Source: Flavobacteriaceae bacterium UBA3339 (GTDB lineage Bacteria > Bacteroidota > Bacteroidia > Flavobacteriales > Flavobacteriaceae). From it: 64,000 nucleotides of DNA. The translations under genes were made by a program, and so were the position numbers. Where the stretch lies: positions 1-64,000 of the forward strand of contig DERN01000011.1 of assembly GCA_002360925.1 (NCBI GenBank). The letters run 5' to 3'. Shown here piece by piece: positions 17,452 to 26,917 of the stretch. The notes below the pieces were generated by a model. It saw only the letters and a program-made list of their open reading frames with translations, did no database searches and had not been told where the DNA came from. How positions within the stretch are numbered: the stretch's first letter is position 1; each line of letters begins with the position of its first letter.

Positions 17452-18993
17452 ATGAATAAAAAATATACGTTTTTATCTTTCATTCTTTTAGGTTCTTTTG
17501 CTTTAAATGCTCAGAATTTCCAAGAAAACAAATCGAATATCTACACCAAAATAATTCAAGAAGTTGAGCAAAACAATCAATTAGAATTGCTTGCGCACGA
17601 ACTTTTAGACAATATTGGTCCGCGTTTGGTCGGTTCACCCGAAATGAAAAAAGCACATGATTGGGTTGTTTCAACTTACGGAAATTGGAATATTAAAGCA
17701 GAAAATATTGCGTATGGAAGTTGGAAATCTTGGCAACGCGGAACTACAGAAATTACGATGACTTCGCCAAGAATCAAATCGTTAGAAGGAACACAATTAG
17801 CCTGGAACTCAAACACTAAAAAGCCTATTGAAGCTGAAGTTGTATTGATGCCAATATTCAAAAACACAACGGATTTTGAACGTTGGACAAACACAGCAAA
17901 AGGAAAAATAATATTGATTTCGCAATATCAAAATTCAGGTCGACCAGAACAACAATGGAAAGATCAAGCTACAGAAGAAGATTTCAACAAATACAAATCT
18001 TCAAAAGAAGAATTATTAAATGAATGGAATAGCAGCATTAAATCAACAGGAAAATCGATTCGAGAAATTGTTTCGTATTTAGAAACAAAAGGAGCCGTAG
18101 GTTTTATTCAATCATATTCAACCGGAATTATGGGAAGTAATCGCGTATTTTACAGTTTTGCTAACAATGTTCCAATGATTGATATTAGTTTAGAAGATTA
18201 CGGACTTTTATATCGCTTAGCTAAATTCGATAAAGCTCCAAAAGTCAAAATCAATACCCAATCAAAAGATTTAGGAACAACACAAACATTCAACACCATT
18301 GCCACAATTCCAGGAAAAACTAAACCAAACGAATATGTAATGCTTTCAGCGCATTTAGATTCTTGGGATGGCGCTCAAGGCGCTACAGATAACGGAACCG
18401 GAACTATTTTAATGATGGAAGTTGCGCGTTTAATTCAAAAATATCATCCAAATAATGACCGCACCATTGTAATTGGACATTGGGGAAGTGAAGAACAAGG
18501 TTTAAACGGCTCGCGTGCTTATGTAATGGATCATCCTACCGAAGTTCAAAAAATAAAAGTTCTTTTTAATCAAGATAGCGGAACGGGACGAATTAATTAT
18601 ATTGGCGGACAAGGATTTGCAAACTCATACGATTATTTAGGAAATTGGTTACAAAACATTCCTGAAAATGTTCGTAAACACATTAAAACAGATTTCCCGG
18701 GAATGCCACAAACAGGTGGTACAGACAACGCAACCTTTGTTGCTACAGGAATTCCTGCTTTTAATTTAGGAACTCAAAGTTGGGATTACGGATCATATAC
18801 TTGGCATACAAACAGAGATACATACGATAAAATTGTATTTCCAGAGTTAGAAAAAAACGTTGTTGCTACTGTTATTTTAGCTTTGGAAGCAGCAAATGAT
18901 CCAAACGAAATTTCAAACACCAAACGAGTTCTTCCTAAAAATACTGAATGGCCTACTACCAAAGAACCAAAACGAAATTCAAATGATTATTAG
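17452..18993 (+). CDS. Secreted M28-family metallopeptidase
   Basis: Exported zinc aminopeptidase/carboxypeptidase-Q-like protein of 513 aa. The signal peptide ends near ALNAQ (from MNKKYTFLSF). A PA-like insert precedes the catalytic domain. Two-zinc ligands are recognisable: H and D in LSAHLDSWDGAQGATDNGTG, E-E in HWGSEEQGLNGSRAYV, D in FNQDSGTGR, and H in YTWHTNRDTYD. The frame is open from 17386, but the ATG at 17452 starts the signal peptide and lies outside the upstream terminator. It probably digests peptides in the periplasm or outside the cell. Confidence 0.88.
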   Translation: MNKKYTFLSFILLGSFALNAQNFQENKSNIYTKIIQEVEQNNQLELLAHELLDNIGPRLVGSPEMKKAHDWVVSTYGNWNIKAENIAYGSWKSWQRGTTEITMTSPRIKSLEGTQLAWNSNTKKPIEAEVVLMPIFKNTTDFERWTNTAKGKIILISQYQNSGRPEQQWKDQATEEDFNKYKSSKEELLNEWNSSIKSTGKSIREIVSYLETKGAVGFIQSYSTGIMGSNRVFYSFANNVPMIDISLEDYGLLYRLAKFDKAPKVKINTQSKDLGTTQTFNTIATIPGKTKPNEYVMLSAHLDSWDGAQGATDNGTGTILMMEVARLIQKYHPNNDRTIVIGHWGSEEQGLNGSRAYVMDHPTEVQKIKVLFNQDSGTGRINYIGGQGFANSYDYLGNWLQNIPENVRKHIKTDFPGMPQTGGTDNATFVATGIPAFNLGTQSWDYGSYTWHTNRDTYDKIVFPELEKNVVATVILALEAANDPNEISNTKRVLPKNTEWPTTKEPKRNSNDY

Positions 18994-19013
18994 ACTCTAA
19001 AAACTTGTTAATA

Positions 19014-19049
19014 AAAAAACGGAAAGTAAAAAATTACTTTCCGTTTTTA
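19014..19049. terminator. Bidirectional terminator between the M28 peptidase and bshA
   Basis: Long perfect stem AAAAAACGGAAAGTAA / TTACTTTCCGTTTTT with a 4-nt loop. It serves both convergent genes. Confidence 0.88.
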
Positions 19050-19051
19050 TT

Positions 19052-20179
19052 TTAGTTATTCAACAAGGCTTTTTGATAAATCTCTTCATACATTGGAACA
19101 ATTTTATCTACACTAAATAATTTAGAATGTCGATAAGCTTGTTCTTTAAATTGTTGTAACGTAATATCGTCTTTTAAAATTTGTAAAGAATGCTGAACCA
19201 TTCCGTCGATATCGCCAATATCATTTAAAAATCCGGAAACGCCTTGAAGGTTTACTTCTGGTAATCCTCCTGCGTTTGAAGAAATAACCGGAACTTTATT
19301 TGCCATAGCTTCTAAAGCTGCCAATCCAAAACTTTCGGTTTCTGACGGTAATAAAAACAAATCGGAATATTTTAAAATACTATCGATTTCAGATGAATTA
19401 CCAAAGAAAATAACTTTGTTTTCAATTCCTAATTCACTAACTAATTTTTCAGCTTCTAAACGCTCAGGTCCGTCGCCAACCATCATTAGTTTTGCAGGAA
19501 TCTCTTTTTGAATTCCATCAAAAACTTTTACAATATCTAAAATACGTTTTACTTTTCTAAAGTTACTTATATGTGTTACAATGCGCTCATTATCATTCGC
19601 AAACAAATTTCGTCTACATTGCATTTGTAAATCTCCGACTTTTTTATCTTCAATAAAATTCGGAATTACATAAATATCTTTTTTGGTGTCGAAAAGTTCA
19701 TATGTCGATTTCTTTAAATCTTCGGAAACAGACGTTACATAATCGGACTGGTTTATACTAAAACTAACCGCTGTTTTGTAAAACGGATGATTTCCAACCA
19801 ATGTAATATCGGTTCCGTGTAATGTGGTAACCATTGGCAACTTAATATTCTGCTCTAATAACATTTGTTTTGCCATATAACCTGCAAAAGCATGCGGAAT
19901 TGCATAATGAACATGTAAAACTTCGATTTTGTGAAGCTTTACCATATCCACAATTTTACTAGAAAGTGCCAATTCGTACGGTTGATAATGAAACAACGGA
20001 TATTCAGGAACCACTACTTCGTGATAAAAAATATTAGGATTCAACAACGCCAAACGTACCGGCTGATTATATGTGATAAAATGTACTTCGTGACCTCTGT
20101 TGGCAAGCTCTAAACCTAATTCGGTTGCAACCACGCCACTTCCCCCAAAAGTTGGATAACAAACTATTGCTATTTTCAT
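19052..20179 (-). CDS. bshA: N-acetyl-alpha-D-glucosaminyl L-malate synthase
   Basis: GT4-family glycosyltransferase of 375 aa that joins GlcNAc from UDP-GlcNAc to L-malate, the first step of bacillithiol synthesis. The N-terminal MKIAIVCYPTFGGSGVVATE is the BshA hallmark. TLHGTDITLVG and the E-x7-E motif in ETESFGLAALEAM bind the nucleotide sugar. Bacillithiol is the main low-molecular-weight thiol in many Bacteroidota. The gene lies 10 bp downstream of the GH3/beta-lactamase fusion gene and may be co-transcribed with it. No other bsh genes are in the window. Confidence 0.95.
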   Translation of the reverse strand: MKIAIVCYPTFGGSGVVATELGLELANRGHEVHFITYNQPVRLALLNPNIFYHEVVVPEYPLFHYQPYELALSSKIVDMVKLHKIEVLHVHYAIPHAFAGYMAKQMLLEQNIKLPMVTTLHGTDITLVGNHPFYKTAVSFSINQSDYVTSVSEDLKKSTYELFDTKKDIYVIPNFIEDKKVGDLQMQCRRNLFANDNERIVTHISNFRKVKRILDIVKVFDGIQKEIPAKLMMVGDGPERLEAEKLVSELGIENKVIFFGNSSEIDSILKYSDLFLLPSETESFGLAALEAMANKVPVISSNAGGLPEVNLQGVSGFLNDIGDIDGMVQHSLQILKDDITLQQFKEQAYRHSKLFSVDKIVPMYEEIYQKALLNN

Positions 20180-20189
20180 AAATTGATTA

Positions 20190-23069
20190 CTAATGGATTA
20201 TAGAATCGTAAATTATTTGTTGAATATCTTCTCGGATATTTGCTTTCGATAACTTGTTATCGTTTGCATTTGGATACGTTCTGTTTGATAAAAACACGTA
20301 CACGATTTTATTTTCAGGATCTGCCCAAGCCATTGTTCCTGTAAAACCTGTGTGACCGAAACTATTTTTAGATGCACATCCGCAAGTTGGTCCAGAAGCG
20401 CCTAATTGCGGCTTGTCGAAACCTGCTCCTCTCCTATTTCCCGACGAACAAAAATAACAGGTATTAAAAGCTGCCAATGTTTTTTTGGCCAATAATTGTT
20501 TACCTTGATATTCGCCTCCGTCTAAAAACAATTGCATCATTTGCGCTACATCATACGCATTTCCAAACAATCCTGCGTGTCCTGCAACTCCGCCAAACAT
20601 GGCAGCGCCCATATCATGAACATATCCGTTTATTTTGGTATATCTGAAATAATCGTCGATTTCTGTTGGAGCTATTCTGCTTGAATCCAATTTGGTTAAC
20701 GGATTGTATGTTAAATTCGTCAAATTCATTGGTTCAATGAAATACTTTTGAAGCAAAACATCTAACGGTTGATTGTATTTTCGTTCAACTATTTGTTGTA
20801 ATAAAATAAAATTTAAATCGCTGTAAACGTATTTTTTGGCTCCTAATTTACTTTCTTTGATTTGATTTAAGATTTCCTTTTTATAATCGGTTTTTAAATA
20901 CAAATTTTCAGAAACTTGAATTGAAAAGTCTTTAGAATAAGTTGGCTGATATAAATCTGCTTTAGGTTTTCCGTTTTCATCTAATGTTGATTTGTAGAAA
21001 GGAATCCAAGCTGTAAATCCCGATTGATGCGTTAAAAGCTCTTTTACCGTTATGTTAGATTTATCGGTATTTTTAAAATCGGGCAACAAATCTCCTAATT
21101 TATCTTCGAAACGAATTTTTCCTTCATCGTACATTTTCATCACAACAGGAAGCGTTCCTAACATTTTAGAAAGCGAAGCTAAATCATAAATCGTTTCCTG
21201 ATTTACTGGTTGTTTGTGTTCGAAATCTAAAGTTCCAAAGGTTTTATCATAAACAACTTTTCCGTCTTTTAAAACTAAAACCTGTGCTCCCGGAGCCAAT
21301 TTCTGATTCACGACTTTTTTACCTAAATCGTCAATTTTCTTTAAATGATTCACATCGATTCCTTCTAAACCTGAAACCGATTGCTGAAAATTAGCCGAAG
21401 CTTTTATTGAAATTCCGTCTCCTTTTGAAAAATGTTTTCCAATACTAACAGGCGTTTTTCCACTCACATCTGCATAGCCGAATAAAGCATTCGAAACTGC
21501 ATCAAAAGCAAATTTATTATTTTGAAAACCAACAACAATACTATTTAACTTATCGACATTTTTTAAATCGGAAAGCGCATAAGGTTTGGCAAACGAAACC
21601 AAAACCGAAGGTTTTATTGCGGCAATTTTGTCAATCAAAGTAATTTCTGAAAAACTCATATCATGTTTTTTCCACGCTCCGTCTGCTTTGTGATAACCGA
21701 TAATAATTTTATCAAAATGCTTTAAATCTTCGCTATAATCTTCCACATCGTTTTCCGAAAAAACGGTAATCATTCCATAACGCTGTAAAGAATTTATAAA
21801 ATCGGTGTTAGAATCATCGCCCAATTTTACATAAGCAATTCTATCATCTGACTTTAAAGGCAACATACTTTTTTTGTTTTGCAAAACGGTTACAATGCCT
21901 TTGTATAATTCAAAACTTAAATCATCAAAAGACGAATCATTTAAATCTTTTGAAAGGTTTTTCATCGAAATTTCATTAAATTTCGTCAATCCCGACTCGT
22001 ATTTATGTTTCAAAATCTTTTTAACCGAATACGCTAAACGTTCTTCGGTAAATTCTCCTTTTTCGAACGCCTGATTAAACTTTTCGATTGCTTTCGGAAC
22101 ATCTTCAGCAAAAAGCAACACATCGTTTCCTGCCTGAAAAGCAGCCAAATCAATTTCGCCAGGAGATTTAAAATTCGAAGCACCTTTCATATTTAGTGCA
22201 TCGGTAAAGATCAATCCGTCAAATTTCATTTCTTCTTTCAACAATTCGGTAATCGTTTTATATGACAAAGAAGACGGAATTCCTTTTTGCGGTTCTAAAG
22301 CCGGAACTTCTAAATGCGCCACCATAACCGACGACAAACCTGCCGAAATTAAACTGCGGTAAGGATAAAGTTCTATAGCATTTAAACGTTTTTTATCGAA
22401 ATCGATTAAAGGCAATGCATGATGCGAATCGGTTGCAGTATCGCCATGCCCGGGAAAATGCTTTGCTGTTGCATAAATCCCGCTGTTTTGTAAACCTTTC
22501 ATTAAGGCAACAGCCTTTTGAGCTACGTTTTCTTTATCTTCTCCAAAACTTCTGTTTCCGATAACCGGATTTTTAGGATTAATGTTAATATCGACAACCG
22601 GAGCAAACATAAATTGAATTCCCAAACGTTTTGCTTGTTGTGCCATTTGAGTTCCCATTTTTTCGAGCAATTCGTTTTTCTGAATCGCTCCCAACGTCAT
22701 ATTCCAAGGATATTTGTATGTAGAATCTAAACGCATTCCCAATCCCCATTCGGCATCAATTCCAACAAACATCGGAATTTTAGATTTCGACTGTAAATTA
22801 TTCGTAATGCGCGCTTGACGATAAGGTCCGCCTTGAAAAAAAATAACGCCACCAATTTTGTAATCTTGAACCAAACGTTCTAATTCGTTCACATGTTTTT
22901 GATCACGATTAGAATACGCCGCCACCATGAACAATTGCCCGACTTTTTCGTTAAACGTCATGGTTTGGTACAAACTATCTGCCCATTGTTGGGAATTTGA
23001 TTTTTTATATTTGGATTGAGAAAATATACTTAAAGGTGCTAATAATAAAATAAGGCAAATTTTCTTCAT
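20190..23069 (-). CDS. Exported NagZ-type glycoside hydrolase family 3 / serine beta-lactamase-fold fusion
   Basis: Two-domain exported protein of 959 aa with a signal peptide (MKKICLILLLAPLSIFSQ). Residues about 25-560 form a GH3 beta-N-acetylhexosaminidase with the family motif KHFPGHGDTATDSHHALP, whose His and Asp supply the acid/base, and a central FTDALNMKGAS segment. Residues about 590-959 form a serine hydrolase of the beta-lactamase/class C PBP fold, with SLSK (S-x-x-K) and YSDLN (Y-x-N). Likely a peptidoglycan-recycling enzyme cleaving GlcNAc-MurNAc, with an attached esterase or peptidase. The fusion is known in Bacteroidota. It heads a minus-strand pair with bshA. Confidence 0.9.
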   Translation of the reverse strand: MKKICLILLLAPLSIFSQSKYKKSNSQQWADSLYQTMTFNEKVGQLFMVAAYSNRDQKHVNELERLVQDYKIGGVIFFQGGPYRQARITNNLQSKSKIPMFVGIDAEWGLGMRLDSTYKYPWNMTLGAIQKNELLEKMGTQMAQQAKRLGIQFMFAPVVDININPKNPVIGNRSFGEDKENVAQKAVALMKGLQNSGIYATAKHFPGHGDTATDSHHALPLIDFDKKRLNAIELYPYRSLISAGLSSVMVAHLEVPALEPQKGIPSSLSYKTITELLKEEMKFDGLIFTDALNMKGASNFKSPGEIDLAAFQAGNDVLLFAEDVPKAIEKFNQAFEKGEFTEERLAYSVKKILKHKYESGLTKFNEISMKNLSKDLNDSSFDDLSFELYKGIVTVLQNKKSMLPLKSDDRIAYVKLGDDSNTDFINSLQRYGMITVFSENDVEDYSEDLKHFDKIIIGYHKADGAWKKHDMSFSEITLIDKIAAIKPSVLVSFAKPYALSDLKNVDKLNSIVVGFQNNKFAFDAVSNALFGYADVSGKTPVSIGKHFSKGDGISIKASANFQQSVSGLEGIDVNHLKKIDDLGKKVVNQKLAPGAQVLVLKDGKVVYDKTFGTLDFEHKQPVNQETIYDLASLSKMLGTLPVVMKMYDEGKIRFEDKLGDLLPDFKNTDKSNITVKELLTHQSGFTAWIPFYKSTLDENGKPKADLYQPTYSKDFSIQVSENLYLKTDYKKEILNQIKESKLGAKKYVYSDLNFILLQQIVERKYNQPLDVLLQKYFIEPMNLTNLTYNPLTKLDSSRIAPTEIDDYFRYTKINGYVHDMGAAMFGGVAGHAGLFGNAYDVAQMMQLFLDGGEYQGKQLLAKKTLAAFNTCYFCSSGNRRGAGFDKPQLGASGPTCGCASKNSFGHTGFTGTMAWADPENKIVYVFLSNRTYPNANDNKLSKANIREDIQQIIYDSIIH

Positions 23070-23144
23070 AGGTTATTTAAAATAAAACATCCTCAAAAAT
23101 AAGCTTTCGAGGATGAAATATGAAATGTATTACATTAAAGTTTC

Positions 23145-23627
23145 TTAAAAAAATCGGCTATGCCAACTTTCAGCAGCCGGAACTTCCCAAAAGTCTTCGA
23201 ACTCTTCGATCGTATTCACTAAATTATTAAACACAATAGTATTAGCATTTACGGCTTTTTCTTTTGCCATTTTTTTGAAATCGATTAACGATTTATGCGC
23301 AATAAATTCTCCTGTTTTGTATGTAACATTCATTTTATCTAACAAATCGACTTTAAATTTGCTTTCTAAATCTTGAATGACTTTTACTGAAGAATCGATT
23401 GAACATCCCGAAGCCGGATGATATTCTTGATCTACAGCTAAAATTACAAAACGATTGTATTTTATAATATAAGAAGCTCGTAAAGGTGTGCTGTGCGCAA
23501 CCCAACCTTCAACAAACTCTTTAATAGTTTTATCTACTTCTGCCGTTTCTTCGTCGAATAATTTGCGATCGGATTGATAAATCCAGATGCGCGACGATTT
23601 TGGCATTTCTTCAAATGGAACAAACAT
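23145..23627 (-). CDS. Conserved flavobacterial protein of unknown function (often mislabelled 'ABC transporter ATPase')
   Basis: Cytosolic protein of 160 aa with no signal peptide or membrane segments. I recognise it as a widespread flavobacterial family, with MFVPFEEMPKSSRIWIYQSD near the start and EVPAAESWHSRFF at the end. Databases often carry the label ABC transporter ATPase, but no Walker A, signature or Walker B motif is present, so that name has no support here. A single mid-region Cys sits in ASGCSIDSS. It starts 3 bp after the upstream Fe-S protein gene, implying co-translation and perhaps a shared role. Confidence 0.75.
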   Translation of the reverse strand: MFVPFEEMPKSSRIWIYQSDRKLFDEETAEVDKTIKEFVEGWVAHSTPLRASYIIKYNRFVILAVDQEYHPASGCSIDSSVKVIQDLESKFKVDLLDKMNVTYKTGEFIAHKSLIDFKKMAKEKAVNANTIVFNNLVNTIEEFEDFWEVPAAESWHSRFF

Positions 23628-23630
23628 AAT

Positions 23631-24425
23631 TTATAAATCTTGTGCGTTTGCAATTAATTCGGCTACATCTAAAACTTGAATTTCGCCTTCTTTATGATTG
23701 AATTTTACTCCGTCTGTCAACATGGTATTACAAAACGGACATCCTGCTGCTATAATATTTGGTTTTACTTCCAAAGCATCGTCTGTACGTTCCATATTAA
23801 CATCTTTATTTCCTTTTTCGGGTTCTTTAAACATTTGCGCTCCACCTGCTCCACAACATAAACCGTTTTGTTTAGAACGTTTCATTTCAACTAATTCAGC
23901 ATCTAGTTTTTGAATTAATTCGCGCGGTGCTTCGTAAACTTTATTTGCACGTCCTAAATAACAAGGATCGTGAAATGTAATGCGTTTTCCTTTAAATTGT
24001 CCGCCTTCGATTGTTAATCTCCCTTCATCTAACAATGATTTTAAGAATTCGGTATGATGAACAACTTCATATTTTCCACCTAATTCCGGATATTCATTTT
24101 TTAATGTATTAAAGCAATGTGGACAAGCTGTCACGATTTTTTTTACTTCATAAGCATCAAAAACCTGAATATTCATCATGGCTTGCATTTGAAATAAAAA
24201 CTCGTTCCCCGATCTTTTTGCAGGATCTCCCGTGCAACTTTCTTCGGTTCCTAAAACAGCAAACTTAACATTTGCTTTGTTTAATATTTTTACAAAAGCT
24301 TTTGTAATTTTCTTTGCTCTATCGTCAAAACTTCCCGAACAACCTACCCAAAACAAAACCTCGGGCTGTTCTCCTTTGGCCATCATTTCGGCCATTGTTG
24401 GTACGTGTACTATATTTTCAGACAT
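23631..24425 (-). CDS. Cysteine-rich (CCG-domain) Fe-S protein, heterodisulfide-reductase-subunit-B-like
   Basis: Cytosolic protein of 264 aa with two CCG domains, the fold of HdrB, GlpC and LutA/LldE. Domain 1 has WVGCSGSFDDR and TACPHCFNTLKNEYP. Domain 2 has HDPCYLGR, CCGAGGAQMF and AAGCPFCNTMLTDG. These cysteines bind non-cubane or cubane Fe-S clusters and pass electrons. The next gene upstream encodes a membrane 4Fe-4S protein 26 bp away, so the two probably form one electron-transfer complex. The electron donor and acceptor are unknown. Confidence 0.85.
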   Translation of the reverse strand: MSENIVHVPTMAEMMAKGEQPEVLFWVGCSGSFDDRAKKITKAFVKILNKANVKFAVLGTEESCTGDPAKRSGNEFLFQMQAMMNIQVFDAYEVKKIVTACPHCFNTLKNEYPELGGKYEVVHHTEFLKSLLDEGRLTIEGGQFKGKRITFHDPCYLGRANKVYEAPRELIQKLDAELVEMKRSKQNGLCCGAGGAQMFKEPEKGNKDVNMERTDDALEVKPNIIAAGCPFCNTMLTDGVKFNHKEGEIQVLDVAELIANAQDL

Positions 24426-24451
24426 TTCGATTCTAATTTAAATTCGTTGAA

Positions 24452-25786
24452 TTAATTTTCATCTTTCCAGTTTAAACGATCCATTTGGCTGTATTGCCAA
24501 GGCGCTCCGTTATTTTCGATATTCGACATCATAGAATTTAATTCCATTGGGGCAGCACTTTGCTCCATAACCAAATAACGACGCATATCCATAATGATTG
24601 ACAACGGACTGATATCGATTGGACATTCTTCTACACACGAATTACAAGTGTTACAAGCCCATAATTCTTCCGGTGTGATATAATCGTTCAATAACGATTT
24701 TCCGTCTTCTACAAAAGTTCCTTTATTGGCATCGATATTTCGCCCAACTTCTTCTAAACGGTCGCGCGTTTTCATCATAATGGCACGAGGAGACAATTTT
24801 TTACCTGTAATATTTGCAGGACAAGCCGAAGTACAACGACCACATTCTGTACAAGAATAAGCGTTTAATAATTGCACTTTGTTTAAGTCCATAACATCCG
24901 AAGCTCCAAATTTTGAAGGCGTGGCATTTTCATCGACTACTGGCGCTGCGAAAGGATCTGCATTTGGATCCATCATTAATTTTACTTCATTCGTAACCGA
25001 CTCTAAATTGTCGAATTGTCCCATTGGATTTAAATCGGCAAAATACGTATTCGGAAAAGCTAATAAAATGTGTAAGTGTTTAGAGAAATACAAGTAGTTT
25101 AAGAAAGCTAACACCATAATAAAGTGTCCCCACCAACCTACTCGTTCTAAAATATGTAAACTTCCTTCGCTAAAAGATCCGAAAATAGCCGGACCGATAT
25201 GCTGAGAAACGGCAAATCCAAAACTTCCTTGTCCTTCATAATGAGATTTCCCCATATTGAATAATACCTCATCGGCTCCGTTCATTGTGAAAATACAGAA
25301 TACCAAGATCAATTCCATCATTAAAATTAAGTTCGCATCTTTTTTAGGCCAACCTAATAATTCTTTCATATTTAAACGCGGTAACTTTAATAAATTACGA
25401 CGCGATAAAAAGAAGATTGTTGCAGTTAAAGCGCCAACCGATAGAATTTCGATTAAACTAATCATGAACGTATAAAAACCACCTAATGAATCTTTAAAAA
25501 TTCGGTGCGTACCGAAAATTCCGTCGATAAAAATCTCGATCAATTCAATTTGTGTTATCATGAAAGCTACATAAATAGCCAAATGCAAAAGTGCCGGAAC
25601 GGGTCTAGCAAACATTTTTTTCTGACCAAAAGCTACAAGTAACATATTTTTCCAGCGGTCTGCCGATCGATCTGTTCTATTTACAGATTGCCCCAACATA
25701 ATGTTTCGATAAATCTTTTTTGCGTTTAGGGCAAAAAAACCGAAACCTACTGCTGTTAATGCTATGAAAATAATACTGCTTAACAT
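24452..25786 (-). CDS. Membrane-bound 4Fe-4S ferredoxin-type protein
   Basis: Inner-membrane Fe-S protein of 444 aa. The first 245 residues contain about five to six membrane helices resembling a cytochrome-b/NarI-like or HdrE-like module. The C-terminal part has two 4Fe-4S motifs, CTECGRCTSACP and CNTCNSCVEECP. With the following CCG-domain protein it likely forms a quinone- or disulfide-linked oxidoreductase, facing the cytoplasm. Gene order mlaD, this gene, CCG protein, unknown protein is one I recall from other flavobacteria. The physiological substrate is not known. Confidence 0.85.
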   Translation of the reverse strand: MLSSIIFIALTAVGFGFFALNAKKIYRNIMLGQSVNRTDRSADRWKNMLLVAFGQKKMFARPVPALLHLAIYVAFMITQIELIEIFIDGIFGTHRIFKDSLGGFYTFMISLIEILSVGALTATIFFLSRRNLLKLPRLNMKELLGWPKKDANLILMMELILVFCIFTMNGADEVLFNMGKSHYEGQGSFGFAVSQHIGPAIFGSFSEGSLHILERVGWWGHFIMVLAFLNYLYFSKHLHILLAFPNTYFADLNPMGQFDNLESVTNEVKLMMDPNADPFAAPVVDENATPSKFGASDVMDLNKVQLLNAYSCTECGRCTSACPANITGKKLSPRAIMMKTRDRLEEVGRNIDANKGTFVEDGKSLLNDYITPEELWACNTCNSCVEECPIDISPLSIIMDMRRYLVMEQSAAPMELNSMMSNIENNGAPWQYSQMDRLNWKDEN

Positions 25787-25850
25787 TTAAATTGGTGTAA
25801 TGAATTAATTATTGTTGATTGTTTTGTACTTTTTGTTTTATTTTAACTTA

Positions 25851-25927
25851 TTATCATTTCGATAAAAAGAGGAATCCAATTATAATTAAAAGATTCATCA
25901 TTCCACTTTGTTTCATTCTGAATGACA
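25851..25927 (+). repeat. Interspersed repeat, copy 2 (related to 6029-6087)
   Basis: Degenerate copy with the same motif order: ATCATTTCGATAAAAAGAGG, then AATCC, AAAAGATTCATCA and CTGAATGACA. It fills the gap between the membrane Fe-S gene and mlaD. Confidence 0.55.
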
Positions 25928-25943
25928 AACCTTTTTATTTTGT

Positions 25944-26894
25944 TTAATTTTTAATTGGTTCGGAATACGGTTGTGTTGCTTTTCCGAAAACCGAAATATT
26001 GATGTATCGTTTAGGATTCAATTTTACATCTTCTAACAATTGGTTCAATTCTTTCGTTGCGCCTTCTAAATTGTTATATAGTTGCTCTTCTTTCAACAAT
26101 TTTCCCAAATTACCTTTTCCGCTGTCCATATCCTTCATCATTTGATCTAAACTACTTGCAGCGCTGTCGAACTTAGCTAAAATATCTTGTAGTTTTTCTA
26201 ACTGAATTTTATCTAAACTTCCTGAAAATGCCGCTAAATTCTTAGACGTAGTATTAAAATCGTTTACAATATTGTTGATTTTACTTTCGTTTGTACTTAC
26301 GATTCTATCAAATTTAGATGTAATTCCGTTTGCATTTTTCATTGTAGCATTTAACTCGGCAATTGCATCTTGTAAATTCTTTTGCGTTGTAGGATCTAAT
26401 GTTTTGTTGATTGAACCTACTAAAATATTTACATTATGAAGAACCGAATCTAACTTTTGAATGATTGGATCTGCTTTTTCACCCAATCCGTCTAAAAGAC
26501 CGCTCATATTTCCGCCTTCTAAAAAGTCTCCACTTTGAGCCAAAGTTGCTTCTTTATAGTTAATTTGCAAGGCAATTTGTTTTCCTCCGATAAAACTTGG
26601 TGAATAAATTACAGCTTTAGAAGATTTGGGAATATCTACCGGATCGCTCATTAATAATTCTACCAATAAATTACCGTTTTCTTTTAATTTAATTTCGCTC
26701 ACTTTCCCTACAACCAAACCATTAATAGTTACAGCCGAAGCTGTTGACAAACCTTCTACATTTGGATATTCTACATAGAATTTTCGGGTTGAACCGAATA
26801 AGTTTGTTCCGCTTAAAAAGGAAATTCCCCATATTAATAAAGCAATGGACACTAAGACCAAAATTGCCGTTTTTATCTCTTTAGTTACTTTCAA
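25944..26894 (-). CDS. MCE-family (MlaD-like) lipid-transport protein
   Basis: Protein of 316 aa with one N-terminal membrane anchor (TAILVLVSIALLIWGISFL) and an MCE domain at about 36-115 (FYVEYPNVEGLSTASAVTI, then NGLVVGKVSEIKL). A long helical, Asn- and Asp-rich C-terminal tail follows. MCE proteins form hexameric rings that shuttle phospholipids between membranes. It lies 23 bp downstream of the amidase gene, so they are likely co-transcribed. No mlaE or mlaF genes are adjacent. Confidence 0.88.
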   Translation of the reverse strand: MKVTKEIKTAILVLVSIALLIWGISFLSGTNLFGSTRKFYVEYPNVEGLSTASAVTINGLVVGKVSEIKLKENGNLLVELLMSDPVDIPKSSKAVIYSPSFIGGKQIALQINYKEATLAQSGDFLEGGNMSGLLDGLGEKADPIIQKLDSVLHNVNILVGSINKTLDPTTQKNLQDAIAELNATMKNANGITSKFDRIVSTNESKINNIVNDFNTTSKNLAAFSGSLDKIQLEKLQDILAKFDSAASSLDQMMKDMDSGKGNLGKLLKEEQLYNNLEGATKELNQLLEDVKLNPKRYINISVFGKATQPYSEPIKN

Positions 26895-26917
26895 AACTTT
26901 TTGGATTTACTTAATTA

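Noticed and set aside
23145..23627. ABC transporter ATPase, a label often given to this family
   Set aside because: At 160 aa with no Walker A, signature or Walker B motif, it cannot be an ABC ATPase.
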